A program made the translations under genes and the position numbers. This document shows, piece after piece, positions 24,526 to 36,051 of a DNA stretch of 64,000 nucleotides. The DNA comes from Volvox africanus. Its lineage: Eukaryota > Chlorophyta > Chlorophyceae > Chlamydomonadales > Volvocaceae. Numbering within the stretch: the stretch's first letter is position 1; each line of letters begins with the position of its first letter. Below the pieces are notes generated by a model. That model saw only the letters and a program-made list of their open reading frames with translations. It was not told the DNA's origin and ran no database searches. Location: the NCBI GenBank assembly GCA_030268105.1, contig BSDZ01000045.1:242956-306955 (forward strand). Reading direction: 5' to 3'.

Positions 24526-25406
24526 ATGCCGGCACTTGGCCGTAGGCCTGTTGAGCTGCGGTTGAGCACGCAGGGGGGCCAGCGGGATATGGGTGCTATC
24601 AGCAGACCCGTAAGTCTGTCCGGAATGGTCATGGGAATTCGGATGGACGTGTTGAAGTGTGGTAGTGCGCCGATTCCAAAGCTGTTTAACTGTGATTCGT
24701 CAACTGCTTTGGCAATTGCAATGGAGGTCCTTCTGAGGCTGCGGACCTCTTCATGGAAGTCCTCTTCGAAGACGACACATCAGTGCTGAGTATCTGAGAC
24801 TGGCATTCCTTAACTTCCAAGTCTTGCAATTGTGGGGTGGTTATCGCAAGCAAGAGCACAAGGAGCTAGTGACGAGGGAATAAATGGTCTGTGTCCTGCG
24901 GGTTATGCTGGTAGTCCTTGTCAGCGCCACATACTGCTTTTGCTGAAACGAGTGTTGGGCTTCTTGGCAATGGAGCGCCGGGCGCATTTTTACTGTTCGT
25001 TCAGATATGTTGCTGATGTGTCGTAGTCTGCGGGGCCCTGGCACACCCAGTGAGCTATCCCGGCAGCTGCAGTGTGAGCGAGGAGATGTTTGCAAGTGGT
25101 CGAGTAGATAGTTCTGGTGCTCTCCCCCTACCGAACGTGGAGTTGGTCGCCCTCTCTGCTGCATTTCTGGGCGGTATGCCAAGAAGAATGCACATGATGT
25201 ACAAACTCTCACATTTCGGTATGTGTCTATTTGGGGCTACTCGGTGCGTATATGTGTGCTTGTAATTTAACTTCGGGGATGGGGTTATGTTGTGCGTTTC
25301 CTGAGGTTAGGTGGTGATTGATCCAATAAGGGGAGCGGAGCTGGTGGCATATGATGTCCTGGTAGAGCGCAGTGTGGTGGCCAGGGGCACTGCAAGCGGG
25401 TTATAA
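24526..25406 (+). CDS. Unknown gene, partly resolved
   Basis: Three coding stretches are visible. The first, 24526-24609, starts with ATG directly after a CAG acceptor, encodes MPALGRRPVELRLSTQGGQR and more, and ends at a GTAAGT donor. The second runs from about 25053 to about 25220, encodes LPNVELVALSAAFLGGMPRR and ends at a GTATGT donor. The third, 25311-25406, follows a TTAG acceptor, gives VVIDPIRGAELVAYDVLVER and ends in TAA. The last exon is clean in phase 0. The middle exon ends in phase 1 as read, so at least one junction is wrong or an exon is missing. No family is recognised. Confidence 0.42.
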
Positions 25407-27043
25407 GAGGCTTCTCCATAGGCATGCAGTGTGGGAAGAGTGTTGTGTTAGAATGGAACTGTTAGCATACGGTTGATGATAGCCAGCCAGTTTTGTGGCA
25501 GGGTCAATGCAACCTATTGATGAGATATTCCATCGATATGAGGGTCTCTTTGGTCTGGACGAGACCATGGACCGTGTTACCAAGTATATGTGGCCTTTGG
25601 ATTTTTGAGGCGGTGGCGGTGAAATGGGGATAATGCTGAGGAATAAAGGACTGCTGTTCCGAGCAGGACTGATGCCCACATGGTGTAACTATGGTTGCCA
25701 TGTACAGTACTGGCAGTGAAGGATTATGGAAGCTGTGCAGAGCCCTGGATTATTCTATGGAACCCAGTATGTACCTAGGGAAAGGGAATTATGCAATTCA
25801 GCTGTCGTTAACTGGCCAGTGGAAGGCCCAACAGGAAATAAAAAACATTACCTGAAACCTCGTAGAGCATGGTATTTAAGTGTAATCAAAGTCGAAATAC
25901 ATGAAGGGGAAAAGACTGTCGAAAACGTTGGCAGGCAGAAAGGATGTGTTTGAACAAGGATAGTTGATCCATATGATAAAATGATACAGGAAGTTGGTTA
26001 AGTGTGTCGCCGTAATGGATCAACGAATAATGCCAGATTTTAGAAACATTCGGCATTAAATATGAAACTCCGCATAGACGAGGTCTCACCCAGTTAGGGG
26101 CTATGCCACCATCATTTCCTGATGTCTCCTGACGCTCCCGGATGTGCGCTTGAGGTCCAAAATTTTACCAGCTGAAACCCGCTCTCCCATTACTTCTGAC
26201 GCCAACCCCAAAAATTGCCTGGCGTCCCCCAACGCCCCCTTTCCCCCCTTGATTTCTCCCAATTTCCTTGAGATCCCTGGAGGCGGACTGCTACTCTTGT
26301 GCGCTGCTCTGCCCATTCAGTGGGAATCGCCTTGGTCCTGGCTTCATGAGTCTGCGTTTCCTTGGGACTTGCGATGAAAAGTTAAACCTTTCAATTCAGT
26401 TTGAAGGAATACGGGGCTTTCCAGGTTTCGGGCCGCTAGGCTTGTGGTCTGATTTTATGGAGCAGGTAGCGAGGTATTCTGCTCGGAGCTTTTTTTCATA
26501 GATCGGTAGATAGACAACGTTATATCACACTCAGGACAAATCCAGGACAGATAATTTAATCGGCGCATATCTTTAGATCCAGCTATGGACAATCTTTCTG
26601 AGGTCTTGGCGGATTGCATAATTGGACAGAGCGACCCGGCTGGTTGCATTCGCTCTGTTTCGATAACCACTCGATGACGCGTGGAGATAACGACAAATAA
26701 ACTACCATTACACGATTGCATGATTCATTGTTGAATTCCTTTCGCACTTGGGCTCATTAACCGCAAAAACTGGCCGGTGCGATGAGAGGTGCTATCAGGC
26801 GAGGTTTGGTACCTAGCTACTCCTTAGAACGGCAGTACGCGTTCCGCAACGGGATGCAACCGACCTGCGCTATCACCAGAATCACAGACTATTATGAACC
26901 TAATTCAAGCCATTCATCCGTTTCCTTCAATTTTAGTGCTGGATATTCGGCTTCCAGCTGACCTTGATAGCAGGCCCGGAGGCCGGGCCGGAACAATTAG
27001 AAAACGATAGGATTTGAAGGAGGGTACCTTATATCTTGCGCAG
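25407..27043. other. Intergenic region without a recognised gene
   Basis: Only short open frames occur, none with convincing splice context. A frame at 26101-26316 (minus) is basic and Gly/Ser-rich but unrecognised. I see no tRNA, rRNA or clear transposon signature here. Confidence 0.35.
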
Positions 27044-27480
27044 ATGGGTTGCGGCGTTAGCAAAGAGGTGCGTCTGTATAATTGCCGGCAGCTGCTGACT
27101 TGGTGATGGAGACCTCAACGCATCAAAACTTAAACACAACATATAATGGAGGTTTAATATTCTGATTGACTGTTTGAATGGAGGCCAAGGATTTGTGACA
27201 TCCATGTTGCCAACTACCACCTCAGTTCCTTCGGACTGTAACATAACCAGCTTTTGCCCGCATGGTATGATCGGCTGTGTCCTGAAAATGCTATGGCATG
27301 ATGAAACAGGTCGGGCCCCCATCTGGTGCACCGATTCCAGCAACCGGTTCCGTCAAAGGGGGCGATGGCTCGCGAAGCAAGGCCAAGCTCCCCGCGAACG
27401 ATGGCCCAGTGGCAGATCCAGCCCCAGAATCTTCCACAGATCCGACGCTTGCGGTGCGGACACAAACGAAAGGGGTTTAG
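27044..27480 (+). CDS. N-terminal exon pair with N-myristoylation-type start; small protein or the N-terminus of the ankyrin gene
   Basis: A 24-bp exon (27044-27067) encodes MGCGVSKE and ends at a GTGCGT donor. It joins in phase 0 to an exon starting at 27310 (VGPPSGAPIPATGSVKGGDG...). Met-Gly-Cys-x-x-Ser/Lys is the classic start for N-myristoylation at Gly2 plus palmitoylation at Cys3, placing the product on a membrane. Read to the TAG at 27478-27480 it is a 64-aa protein rich in Gly, Pro, Ser and Lys. TGTAA at 27883 could be its polyadenylation signal. Alternatively a GTGCGG donor at 27454, also phase 0, would splice into the first ankyrin-type exon at 28286, making this the membrane-anchoring N-terminus of that gene. 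I think the second option at least as likely; no bridging transcript evidence is available. Confidence 0.6.
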
Positions 27481-28285
27481 AGGGTGATTCATCGATTTGA
27501 GATGACAGAAGTGGAGTGTGGGAGGAGTCTAGGCATATTAGACCTCGTGACTGGAAGCAAGTTACGCTCGAATTTCAACATTCTATTTACAAAACCGAGT
27601 GCTTATGTCCACGTTTGCACGTCTGCGGTGCTCTCAGAAGCGACGATCAGGATGTTTGGATTTCCAATGGGGATTTGGGTGGGGCGTGAGGCAACTTTAT
27701 TTGTGCGTTTATGTGGCTGCGTGGCGTGGGGTACGGGATGCTACTAATCTGATAGTAAAATTCCTCAAAAAAGGACGAATGACAGGGAGGGAGCGTTTGT
27801 GAGCGGCTCTTCTTCTAGGAGTCGGTCTTGTGACAGGTACGACAATGGAGATACACGAAATATGTTTATACGACAGTTTGCATGTAAACTCAGCGGTCAG
27901 TCGGAAGGTGGTCGGAGAACACGATGTCATGCTTGAAATGATTCGAGGGCCCGCAGGGATGTTGGGAGCCAGGGATCGTGTCTGGTCCGTGTGAGTTGTT
28001 AGGCCACGCGACGCTGAGGGCTCCATCTCGCCAGCATGCCTCATGGCGGCTGTGGCGATCCTTGCATCCTCTATTTACCCCCCGCCGTTGTGAAAGGATG
28101 AAATCCGGGGACCGGGTCCCCCATCTTTTCCGGCGTGATCATGGTGACGTTCCGCTCTACGCCATTCTCCGTTGCTGTGGCATGGCATTACTCGGATCCG
28201 TCCTCCCTGGACCTGAACCCTACCTCGCTTTCTCCTCCCCGGCATTCACTTGACACCTCTTCGCTGGACTCGACACGACCCTCAG

Positions 28286-31200
28286 GAGGCGCTCCTGCGT
28301 GCATGCGCTTGCGGAGACCTCGCCGTTGTAAGCAAGCTGCTCATACCCGTCGGCAGTGTTGGGCCCAACAATGCAGAGGATAAGGTATGACGTGCGCAAT
28401 GCGAGCGTGTGTGTATGTTTGCCATTCGGGTTTTTTGGCTTTAGGGCAGGTTGGATGGTGGATGGTGTGCTCGTGTGCGCATTTCAACCTTCGTGGCAAT
28501 CGGAAGGAACGGATAGGAGACATGGGCGCGGAACCAAGGTCCAGGGGTTCACATCTGTGAATGATGGTATAGAAAGGGATATGTGGTTGCAGCAGTTCCG
28601 CGATGGCAGGCAGGGCGGGGTTGATGAAGCAGATGAATGGGGTAGCCGCCATGTAGAGCTTATCACCCAGCAGGCTTACCACCCTAGGCAGCAGAGGAAC
28701 CTCTCACTGGCTGACTGGCTGACTGGCTGGATTGCGAACGCCTGCTCACATGCAAAACATGAACCCAAATAGGGCCCATGTAGACAACGAACTCATCCAG
28801 GCAACATGAAACGGCCGAATGCATCTTTATGGACCTGAATCCCGCACCGTGGGCCCCGCTGTCGTGTTTGGTGTGCTGCCATGCAATGTCATCCGCCAAG
28901 ATGACCATTTCACCGAATACCACATGTGGCACATGGTTGGGCCTGCCGGTGCCTGAGAGCGACCCCGCCCCGTGCGGGTGCATTCCCGGCCCTCACACCG
29001 GGAGGAAGGGAAGGGCATCAGGAATGGGGACCTACGTCCCAAAACGCACCCTATGAGCTGTGAAGGGGTTCGAGGGAGCTTCGGTCCATCGACGTGTAAT
29101 CCTTGGGACGTAGTAGGTTAAATATTTATTGTCTAAAATATTAAATACAGAGTTGGTGTTCAACAACTGGGTTGGGTTGGAGAGCGCGGCTCACTTTTCA
29201 CTTTTCACTTTTCTTCGTCTAACACTCGAATACACATCGGATTGGCGTTTCTCCCCACGGCGCCAGGTTCGGTCTCCAGCTCACAAATCAGGCCGGCAGG
29301 TAACCCCCGGACCTTGCTTCTTAGGTTTTACGTCCGTAATGCTGCCTTACCCCTTCCAGGAGGTTTGGTATCTACCGCAATAACCACCGTAATCCCTTGA
29401 ACGCGCGCAGCGCAACGCAGCGTATGTATCTTCGTTCCTGCATCTCACGCGGAGCTCCTCCTTGCACCCTATGCCCCGGTTTCCCCTCCCAGGATGGGAA
29501 TACACCGCTTCTTCTGGCGGTGTGCAACGGTCACACGGGGATAGTGGAGGCGCTGCTGAGGGCGGGGGCGGATATTGAGGCACGCAATGGGGTAAGGGGC
29601 TGTGACTGATCCAGGCTGGGCTGTGCGGGGTTCGCGACTGAGCTTGACGTTATTAAGGGACAGAAAGTGTCTTTGGACCGGGTGCAGGTCTCCATATCCG
29701 AGTTGCAATGGTACCTGGGATTTGCTGGTGACTTTCCATGTACCCTGGGGGACAGATAACGCATTGGACGAGGGGGGGAGAGTGAGAGGCCGCGAAACAG
29801 AAATTTCGGCCCAATCAGCGGCTAAGTTGACTGCCGAGGAGGAACCCAGGAGCTTCCGAAACCTCTTTTTCGAGTACCTTTCCGCTTGCCCCTTAGTGCC
29901 TGTGTTAGAGTCCCGCCCCTCTATCATGGCCCCTCCAAGTCGCGTCCCATTTCCGCAAAGCCCTGATGAAGGGGGTCCAGCTCTACTCCATCTGACCTAC
30001 CCTCTCGTACTCCACCACGATGGCAAGTTACAACACCGATATGGCTTGGTACCGTCGGATCTGACCCCTTACGTAGCCCCCGTTAACTCCATGTCCACGC
30101 CCATCCAGGAGTCCATGACCGCCCTGTTGATTGCCAGCGGTGAGGGGCGAACAAAGGTGGTGGAGCTGCTGCTGAAGTATGGGGCGGACAAGAACGCTAA
30201 GAACGCGGTGAGGGTACAGGGTGAAGGGATACGGGGATGGGTCTCCGTGAGAGCCTGCGTTTGTGTTTTGTGTGCGCGTGCGTGTCTGCATGTATGGTGG
30301 AATGCGTTCCAGGGCTCTATTTTCCTGTTTTATATATATGTGTGTGTGTATGTGTGTGTGTGTGTGTGTGTGCATGTATGTGTGAAACAGGAAAATAGAG
30401 CCCTGGACCAACTACACTACACAAGCCTCATTTGACGGCGTATACCGGATTCCCTTACCCCGCACCTCCGCCCCCTCAGTCCGGTGGGACCCCCCTCATC
30501 TCGGCCTGCTCCGCCAACTTCACTGAGACAGCGGAGGCACTGCTGGGCGCCGGGGCGGATGCGGGGGTCGCCACTACTGGGGTAAGTTTTGGGATCCGAA
30601 GAACGGAGCCCTTACCGAAAACGTGAGTTCTGAGCCTGCAGGGGCATTGCTTGCATCGTACCTGTGCAGCACCCGGCCCTCCACCCTCCCCACGATGCCG
30701 CATTGCCCCCTCCCCCCTCCCCACTCTCCTCTTTCCCGACCCCCCTCCAGTCAGAATGGACGGCGATGCACTGGGCTTGTGAGAACGGCCATGTGGGCCC
30801 TCTGCGGGCGCTGCTCAACGGAGGAGCAGACAAGGAGGCAAAAGACATGGTGGGTGGTCGGCGGGTGGGGGCGGGGTATTTGCTCTGGCTCGTCCGCACC
30901 CTTTTGACATCCAGCGCTGCAGGGCTTTCGGGATCTCCCACCAGCTAACCCCCCCTTCCAGTTGGGATTTGTATTGGGAAGGACTTAGTGCTGCCCTCCT
31001 CTTCCAATCAGGACGGCCGGACTCCGCTGCATGGTGCCTCTCTGGGGGGCTATGCGGAGGTGGTGGACGTGCTGTTGGCGGCCGGGGCGGACAAAGAAGC
31101 ACTGGACAGAGTGAGTGGTGTGTGTGCGTGTGTTTGTTTGGACAGGGCCAACCCTGTCGAACGGGCGAACGTCTGCATGAGGTATAAAGGGATAAAAGGG

Positions 31201-34200
31201 GGGGAGGCGCATGGCTGGCCGGCCAGCTCTAGGAAACATGCGGATCTGGGCCTGGCAAGGGGGGGGGCTCTTCCTCTTGGCCCTTTAGCACCTGGCGGGA
31301 GAGCGGGAGATCGGTAGGAAGGGCGAAAGCAGGGCCTGGCGAGGGAGCAGCCGCACTCGCCTCCTCGTATTAGTCTGTCCACGCGATCTGTCCACGCGAT
31401 CTGTCCGCGCGATCGGTTCGCGCCCACCCCCACCATCTAACTCTCCTTTCACCTGCACCTCCGCGCTCCCCTTGCAGAGCGGCTGCACCCCCTTGCATCT
31501 GGCAGCCAAGGAGGGCCGCACCGCCGCAGTGGAGGCCCTGATAAGGAGTGGGGCCAACAAGGAGGCGAGGAACGAGGTCCGTGAAGGGAATCATTACTGC
31601 GTTTGAGCGTTTCCAGGGTTGGTGGTGGTGGGGGTCGCGGCGATGGCTGTCGTAATTAAGAGCCACAAAGGCCTGTCGAGATGCTGACAAGGTGCTTCTG
31701 CACCTTGATATTGTGCTGGTGTGTGGGCCGTACATGTACGACTACTACAATGGCGGTTGGTGTGTCATTTTAGGGTTTTGCGGTTTTAGGGTTTTAGGGC
31801 CTAGCATTGTGAAGCAAGTAAAGGGTCGCTTGCAAGTTAAAGACAGACCCAGCTATAATCATGAATGATATGAGTGGGATAGTATTGAACTCATGATATC
31901 ATCATATATCAGGGAACTACGGAAGGTTTGGGAAGACATGGGGTTACACAGAATCCAGATGTCCAGGAGGTGTTTGGCGAGCTGACAGAGGTAAGCTCGC
32001 AAGTCCCTGCCTCCCAAACTATTTTTTACATTTGGTTTCCCACTTTGCATTCATACTAGCTCTTCACCTCTCTCTCTCTCTCTGACACCTAAGAACCCCT
32101 TCCCTCGCATCGGGGCCCTCGTCCGGACTCTGTGCTGTGCCTGTGAAGGATCATCATTCTGCCGTCCCAAAGTCCGTGATTCCTGTCGCCTTTCTCCCCC
32201 TCCCCTCCCCCCTCCCCTCCCCCGTTTCCGTCATTGGACTTTCCTTTAATATCCACGGTACACATAGGCTGGCTTCACTCCGCTCCATTACGCGGCTCAG
32301 AACGGCAACACCCCGGTAGTGGAGCTGCTTATCAAGGCGGGGGCTGACAGAGAGCAGAGGAACGAGGTGCGGGTGTGCATTGCTTTGGAATATGTCTTTG
32401 TAAATGATATTGCCGTACTTTTTACGTTGTTTGTTACATCGGGGAAACAGCCCCGGGGAAACGAACTTCAGATTAACAAAAAATGCTGGTGTGTCAAAAA
32501 CCAAACACCAAGCACCCCATGTACGATGCATGACAGAAAGAGGCGGCAGTCTACGAATACTCGTATGTGCGGAGGGAGGGGCGAGATCGCACGCGTCCAT
32601 AACATGCTGCTAATGGGGAAAGGCCGCAACTGCCCTCCTGCTTTGTCGGCTCTTCGTCCTCCACGCCTCCCTGTCCCGTCCTTTCCTTACATATCTACCC
32701 TGTCCGCCCGACCGATTCTTTATTCTGCCCATTTCCTTAGCAACTCAGGTCCCCACTGAAATTTCGCACGTTTTCGTTCCTCACCCCTCTCCTTCACTTC
32801 CCGTTTCCCATTACGTGTCCTGGTCAGGATGGCAGCACCGCCCTCCTCCTGGCGGCCAACGAGGGCCGCGCGGACACAGCGGAGGCGCTGCTGCTGGCGG
32901 GGGCGGACAAGGAGGCGACCAGCGGGGTGGGCTACAGGGGTGTGTTTGTGGCTACGAATCGGCCTAAGCGAGAGAAGTTAACATATATCTGGGGGATGAT
33001 GCGAACGTACATACGCGTACGGGTTGGTGGAAAAGGTAGCGACTAAATCATATAGTTTCTTATGTATATGTTCTTAAGAGATGAAACATAAATGAGAGGA
33101 CGGAGGAAGGGCTTGAGTTGAAGTTAAAAGCACGTGTACATGTTTTAGCGATGTGTTCTTCACCTTTTTCCCTTCTTCCTTCCTCCTGATGTTCCCCGTC
33201 CCATTCTCCCCCTCCTCAGGAAGGTCAAACTCCGCTGCATATGGCCAGCATGAGGGGACATACGGGGGTGGTGGAGGCGCTACTTCGGGCAGGGGCGGAC
33301 ATTGAGGCGCGGGCAGCGGTGAGTGGCAGCACTTGTAACCAACTATGTTACGCAGACAAGCAGCCTGGTACGTAGCTGTAGCATCCTAGTGGCAGGAGCG
33401 GAGAGGGGGTCATGGCGCCAGGGAAGTATGGACGTGATACGAGGAAGAGGCAGTCCGGGGGTCGGAGGGATCTGGTGGTGAGATAGAATTGGGGCCACTA
33501 AGAAGCCAGGTATCACACAAGTTATTCTACCATCCCCTCAGACCTCCTCGTCTACACGCATTGCAGGACGGAAACACGCCTTTGCTCCTGGCCACGTACG
33601 AGGGGCAGGCCGGGGTAGTGGAGGTGCTGCTGAAGGCAGGGGCAAATAAGGAGGCCAAGGACGTGGTGGGTGGCTGGGCGGCTGACTGGGTGAGGGGGAG
33701 CTTAAGGAAGGGCAAAAATACGAGAAAGCAGCAACTGAACAACCCCCATACCACCAGCCACTGTATGAATGGAGGTTTGGAGTTTTGAGGTCGTTCGCGC
33801 GGCATGTAGGTGGCTGTTCGCGTCCAAGTAAGGCGCTGAATTGGCAAAGCCGAAGCTTAACCCAGGCTCTGGGTCGCAGAGCCAACGAAGTAAACTACCG
33901 GCCAGCCGGCAACAGCACGATGATTAGGATGCCGTGAACACTGTAGAGAGTGTTGTATCTCTGTTGCATCCGCCAACATGCAGCCAAGGCCCCATCGGAA
34001 GATGACCATACACGGTCCATCCAGGACACTACTACCCGTAGATACCCCAGGATACCACAGAAAGGTGTGGCGTCAGTTTGGTTGCAGGTACATTTGCCGA
34101 CCTCATGTCGTGGGTTGCATAAAACATGGACTAACTGCTGACGGTTGGGTGCAGGCTATCTAGTGTGGGCACGTGCAAAAGGAGGTGTAGGAGATATGAT

Positions 34201-36051
34201 AAGAAAAAGATTATGAGGCATGCAAGGAGAAATGCCAAGTGCAGTCTGATGCTGGAAGAGGAGCGAATTGCTTAGAACGTTCCGAAAAAGAGAAAAATGC
34301 TGAGCAGAGCGGAGAAGAAGGGAACACATACACAGAGGACAGGGTGATACACAACGTTACCAGTCTTCTGAGGAACAAATTGCCAAACGTAGTTAATCCA
34401 TCTAGTTCATGAACAGTGTAAAGAATTTTTACAGTGCGCTTTACTAGAATGCCTCCGACTTTTATCAAGATACAACATAAGCTATTTTGGATTTTGGAAC
34501 AACGTAAAAAGTCAGATTTTGTTATTTGTTTATCCTATGTATGTAGAAATAGAGCACGGCTTTTTCAATAGAGATGTGTTTACAATTTGGCATACTAATT
34601 TCTGCAAATAAGTGACAATTCTCCAAGATCGCCGCGCCGGCGGGAATGTTTGTAAGAGATTATAGATATCCGAAGCCGCCGAAAAACCTTCGCCTTCAAG
34701 GGCAAACTTTCAGTGCTTTCTACCCTTCGCACGTTTGGAGGTTCCCTATGAATTCACCTACGTGCCTGCTATCAGGTCAATATCGAAGTAGGGGCAAGTA
34801 ATATTGCCATACAGGTATTTCAGCATCATTACCAAAAAGGATCATACGACATGCGTGACTGATGTTCGCCATCTGTTTGCGAGGTAGGAGGAGAAGGAGT
34901 TATAGCAACTCACATGAAGGTAGGAAAGTGAGCCCCTTTAAGAGCTTGTCGTTCCTTGTCAGTTGCGAAGGAGAATCTAATCTTGGTCCAAGGCAGGTGG
35001 GCGGAGCGAGGTGGCGAAGGGGAAGCGGAGGGGGAGGGGGGGGGGACAAATTTGGCTATTTGAGTATAAATGCAAGGAAACCAGGAGTCGTACCAAAAGG
35101 ATGTACAGGAGTCGTTGACATTTTAGTCAAAGGTCGATGAAATGTTGCCCAAAATTTCATGCTCCCTTATTAATACCACCTCGTACCCTGGGTCCCTGGA
35201 TTGGGGTCCCTGGATTGGGGTCCCTGGATTGGTCCCGGCTTGCTGGTGGTCAGTGGATTGGTCTATATTGAGCGACTCCCGAACTCCTTCTGAAAGCCTA
35301 AGACGACGAAGAGTCGAAACACAAGATCTGAAGAAACGGACTTGAAGGCCAAAAGGTCTTTGTTCATGGAACGTTATTGTCTATCTTGCAGGGCCAATAT
35401 GAGTTCCGGCTACGAGCCCACCAAATGGGAGAGTGCGTGTTGATGTTGTAGTGTACTTCCGAATTCTTAGTTCTTGCCGCGCAGAGTGTGATGGGGGAAC
35501 TCGCACCCCGGCATCACGCGCTATTGCACCCCGTGTTACACAGAGCTTATAAAGCAAGCTTACACACGCACACACACACACCCACACCTGCAGGACGGTT
35601 GGACAGCACTGCATCTGGCCGCTAAGGACGGGCGTCAAGATGTGGTGGCGGCCCTTCTAAAGGCTGGGGCTGACAAGGAGGCACGGATACGGGTGAGGGT
35701 AGTGATGGGGGTTGTCGGGGTCCCCTCCCTCTTTCGTGCCCTCTCAACCCCTAGGGTTCCAACTACACTCTGACTGCGCGTTTAGTTCGCCGCTCTGAAC
35801 ACTCTCTCGGTCCACTTACCTCTACGTGCATTTTCAAACTGTTTTCTTCTTTCTCCGCACCCCTCTGCGCCCCTCCCGCTGGCTCCGTATTCGTTCCCAA
35901 GTGCTTGTGAGGCCCATCAGCCTGAAGAGTGAATCCCCGCTGCCTTGGCCGCCTTCCCTCCGATTAGGACGGTCGCACCCCGCTGGACCTGGCTCAGTAT
36001 TGGGAGCGGAGTATCGTAGTGGAATTGTTGACCGCCTCGGTACTGCAATGA
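28286..36051 (+). CDS. Ankyrin-repeat protein built of one-repeat exons
   Basis: Ankyrin repeats are two-helix protein-binding modules. Thirteen coding exons were identified: 28286-28384, 29493-29591, 30109-30207, 30480-30581, 30751-30849, 31012-31110, 31478-31576, 32268-32366, 32828-32926, 33220-33318, 33567-33665, 35594-35692 and 35968-36051 (TGA). Eleven are exactly 99 bp (33 residues), one is 102 bp, and the last is a 28-codon capping exon with the stop. Every intron is phase 0 and falls between repeats. Typical exons begin DGxTPLLLA or DGRTPLH, continue with a G-H/x-x-x-VVE-x-LL helix and end in AGADKEA plus three residues. The first module (EALLRACACGDLAVVSKLLI) is a divergent N-cap. 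The last lacks the second-helix Gly pattern and acts as C-cap. The identified exons encode 424 aa, almost entirely repeats. Upstream exons may exist, with 27044-27453 the best candidate. Partner and pathway are unknown. Long introns (about 1.1 kb after the first exon and 1.9 kb before 35594) hold no extra module I can find. Confidence 0.93.
30309..30406. repeat. Perfect 22-bp inverted repeat with (GT)n loop in an ankyrin-gene intron
   Basis: The left arm at 30309-30330 (starting CCAGGGCTCTATTTTCC) is exactly complementary to the right arm at 30385-30406. The 54-nt loop is mostly alternating TG. Transcribed with the gene it would fold into a hairpin with a 22-bp perfect stem. Confidence 0.9.
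31375..31420. repeat. Short tandem repeat, three ~15-bp units
   Basis: The unit CTGTCCACGCGAT is repeated three times with slight change inside an ankyrin-gene intron, just upstream of the exon at 31478. No function is indicated. Confidence 0.7.
31768..31799 (+). repeat. Interstitial telomere-type repeat
   Basis: About four imperfect TTTTAGGG units lie in the intron between the exons ending at 31576 and starting at 32268, in the same orientation as the chromosome-end telomere. This is about 31 kb inside the chromosome. Confidence 0.75.
35186..35235. repeat. Three tandem 15-bp units in the long ankyrin intron
   Basis: GGTCCCTGGATTGGG is repeated three times without change at its core. It lies in the 1.9-kb intron before the exon at 35594. 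Confidence 0.75.

Noticed and set aside
29602..30435. 277-codon plus frame running through an ankyrin intron
   Set aside because: Only 30109-30207 is coding; the rest is intron, and the upstream exon's read-through meets a stop within seven codons.
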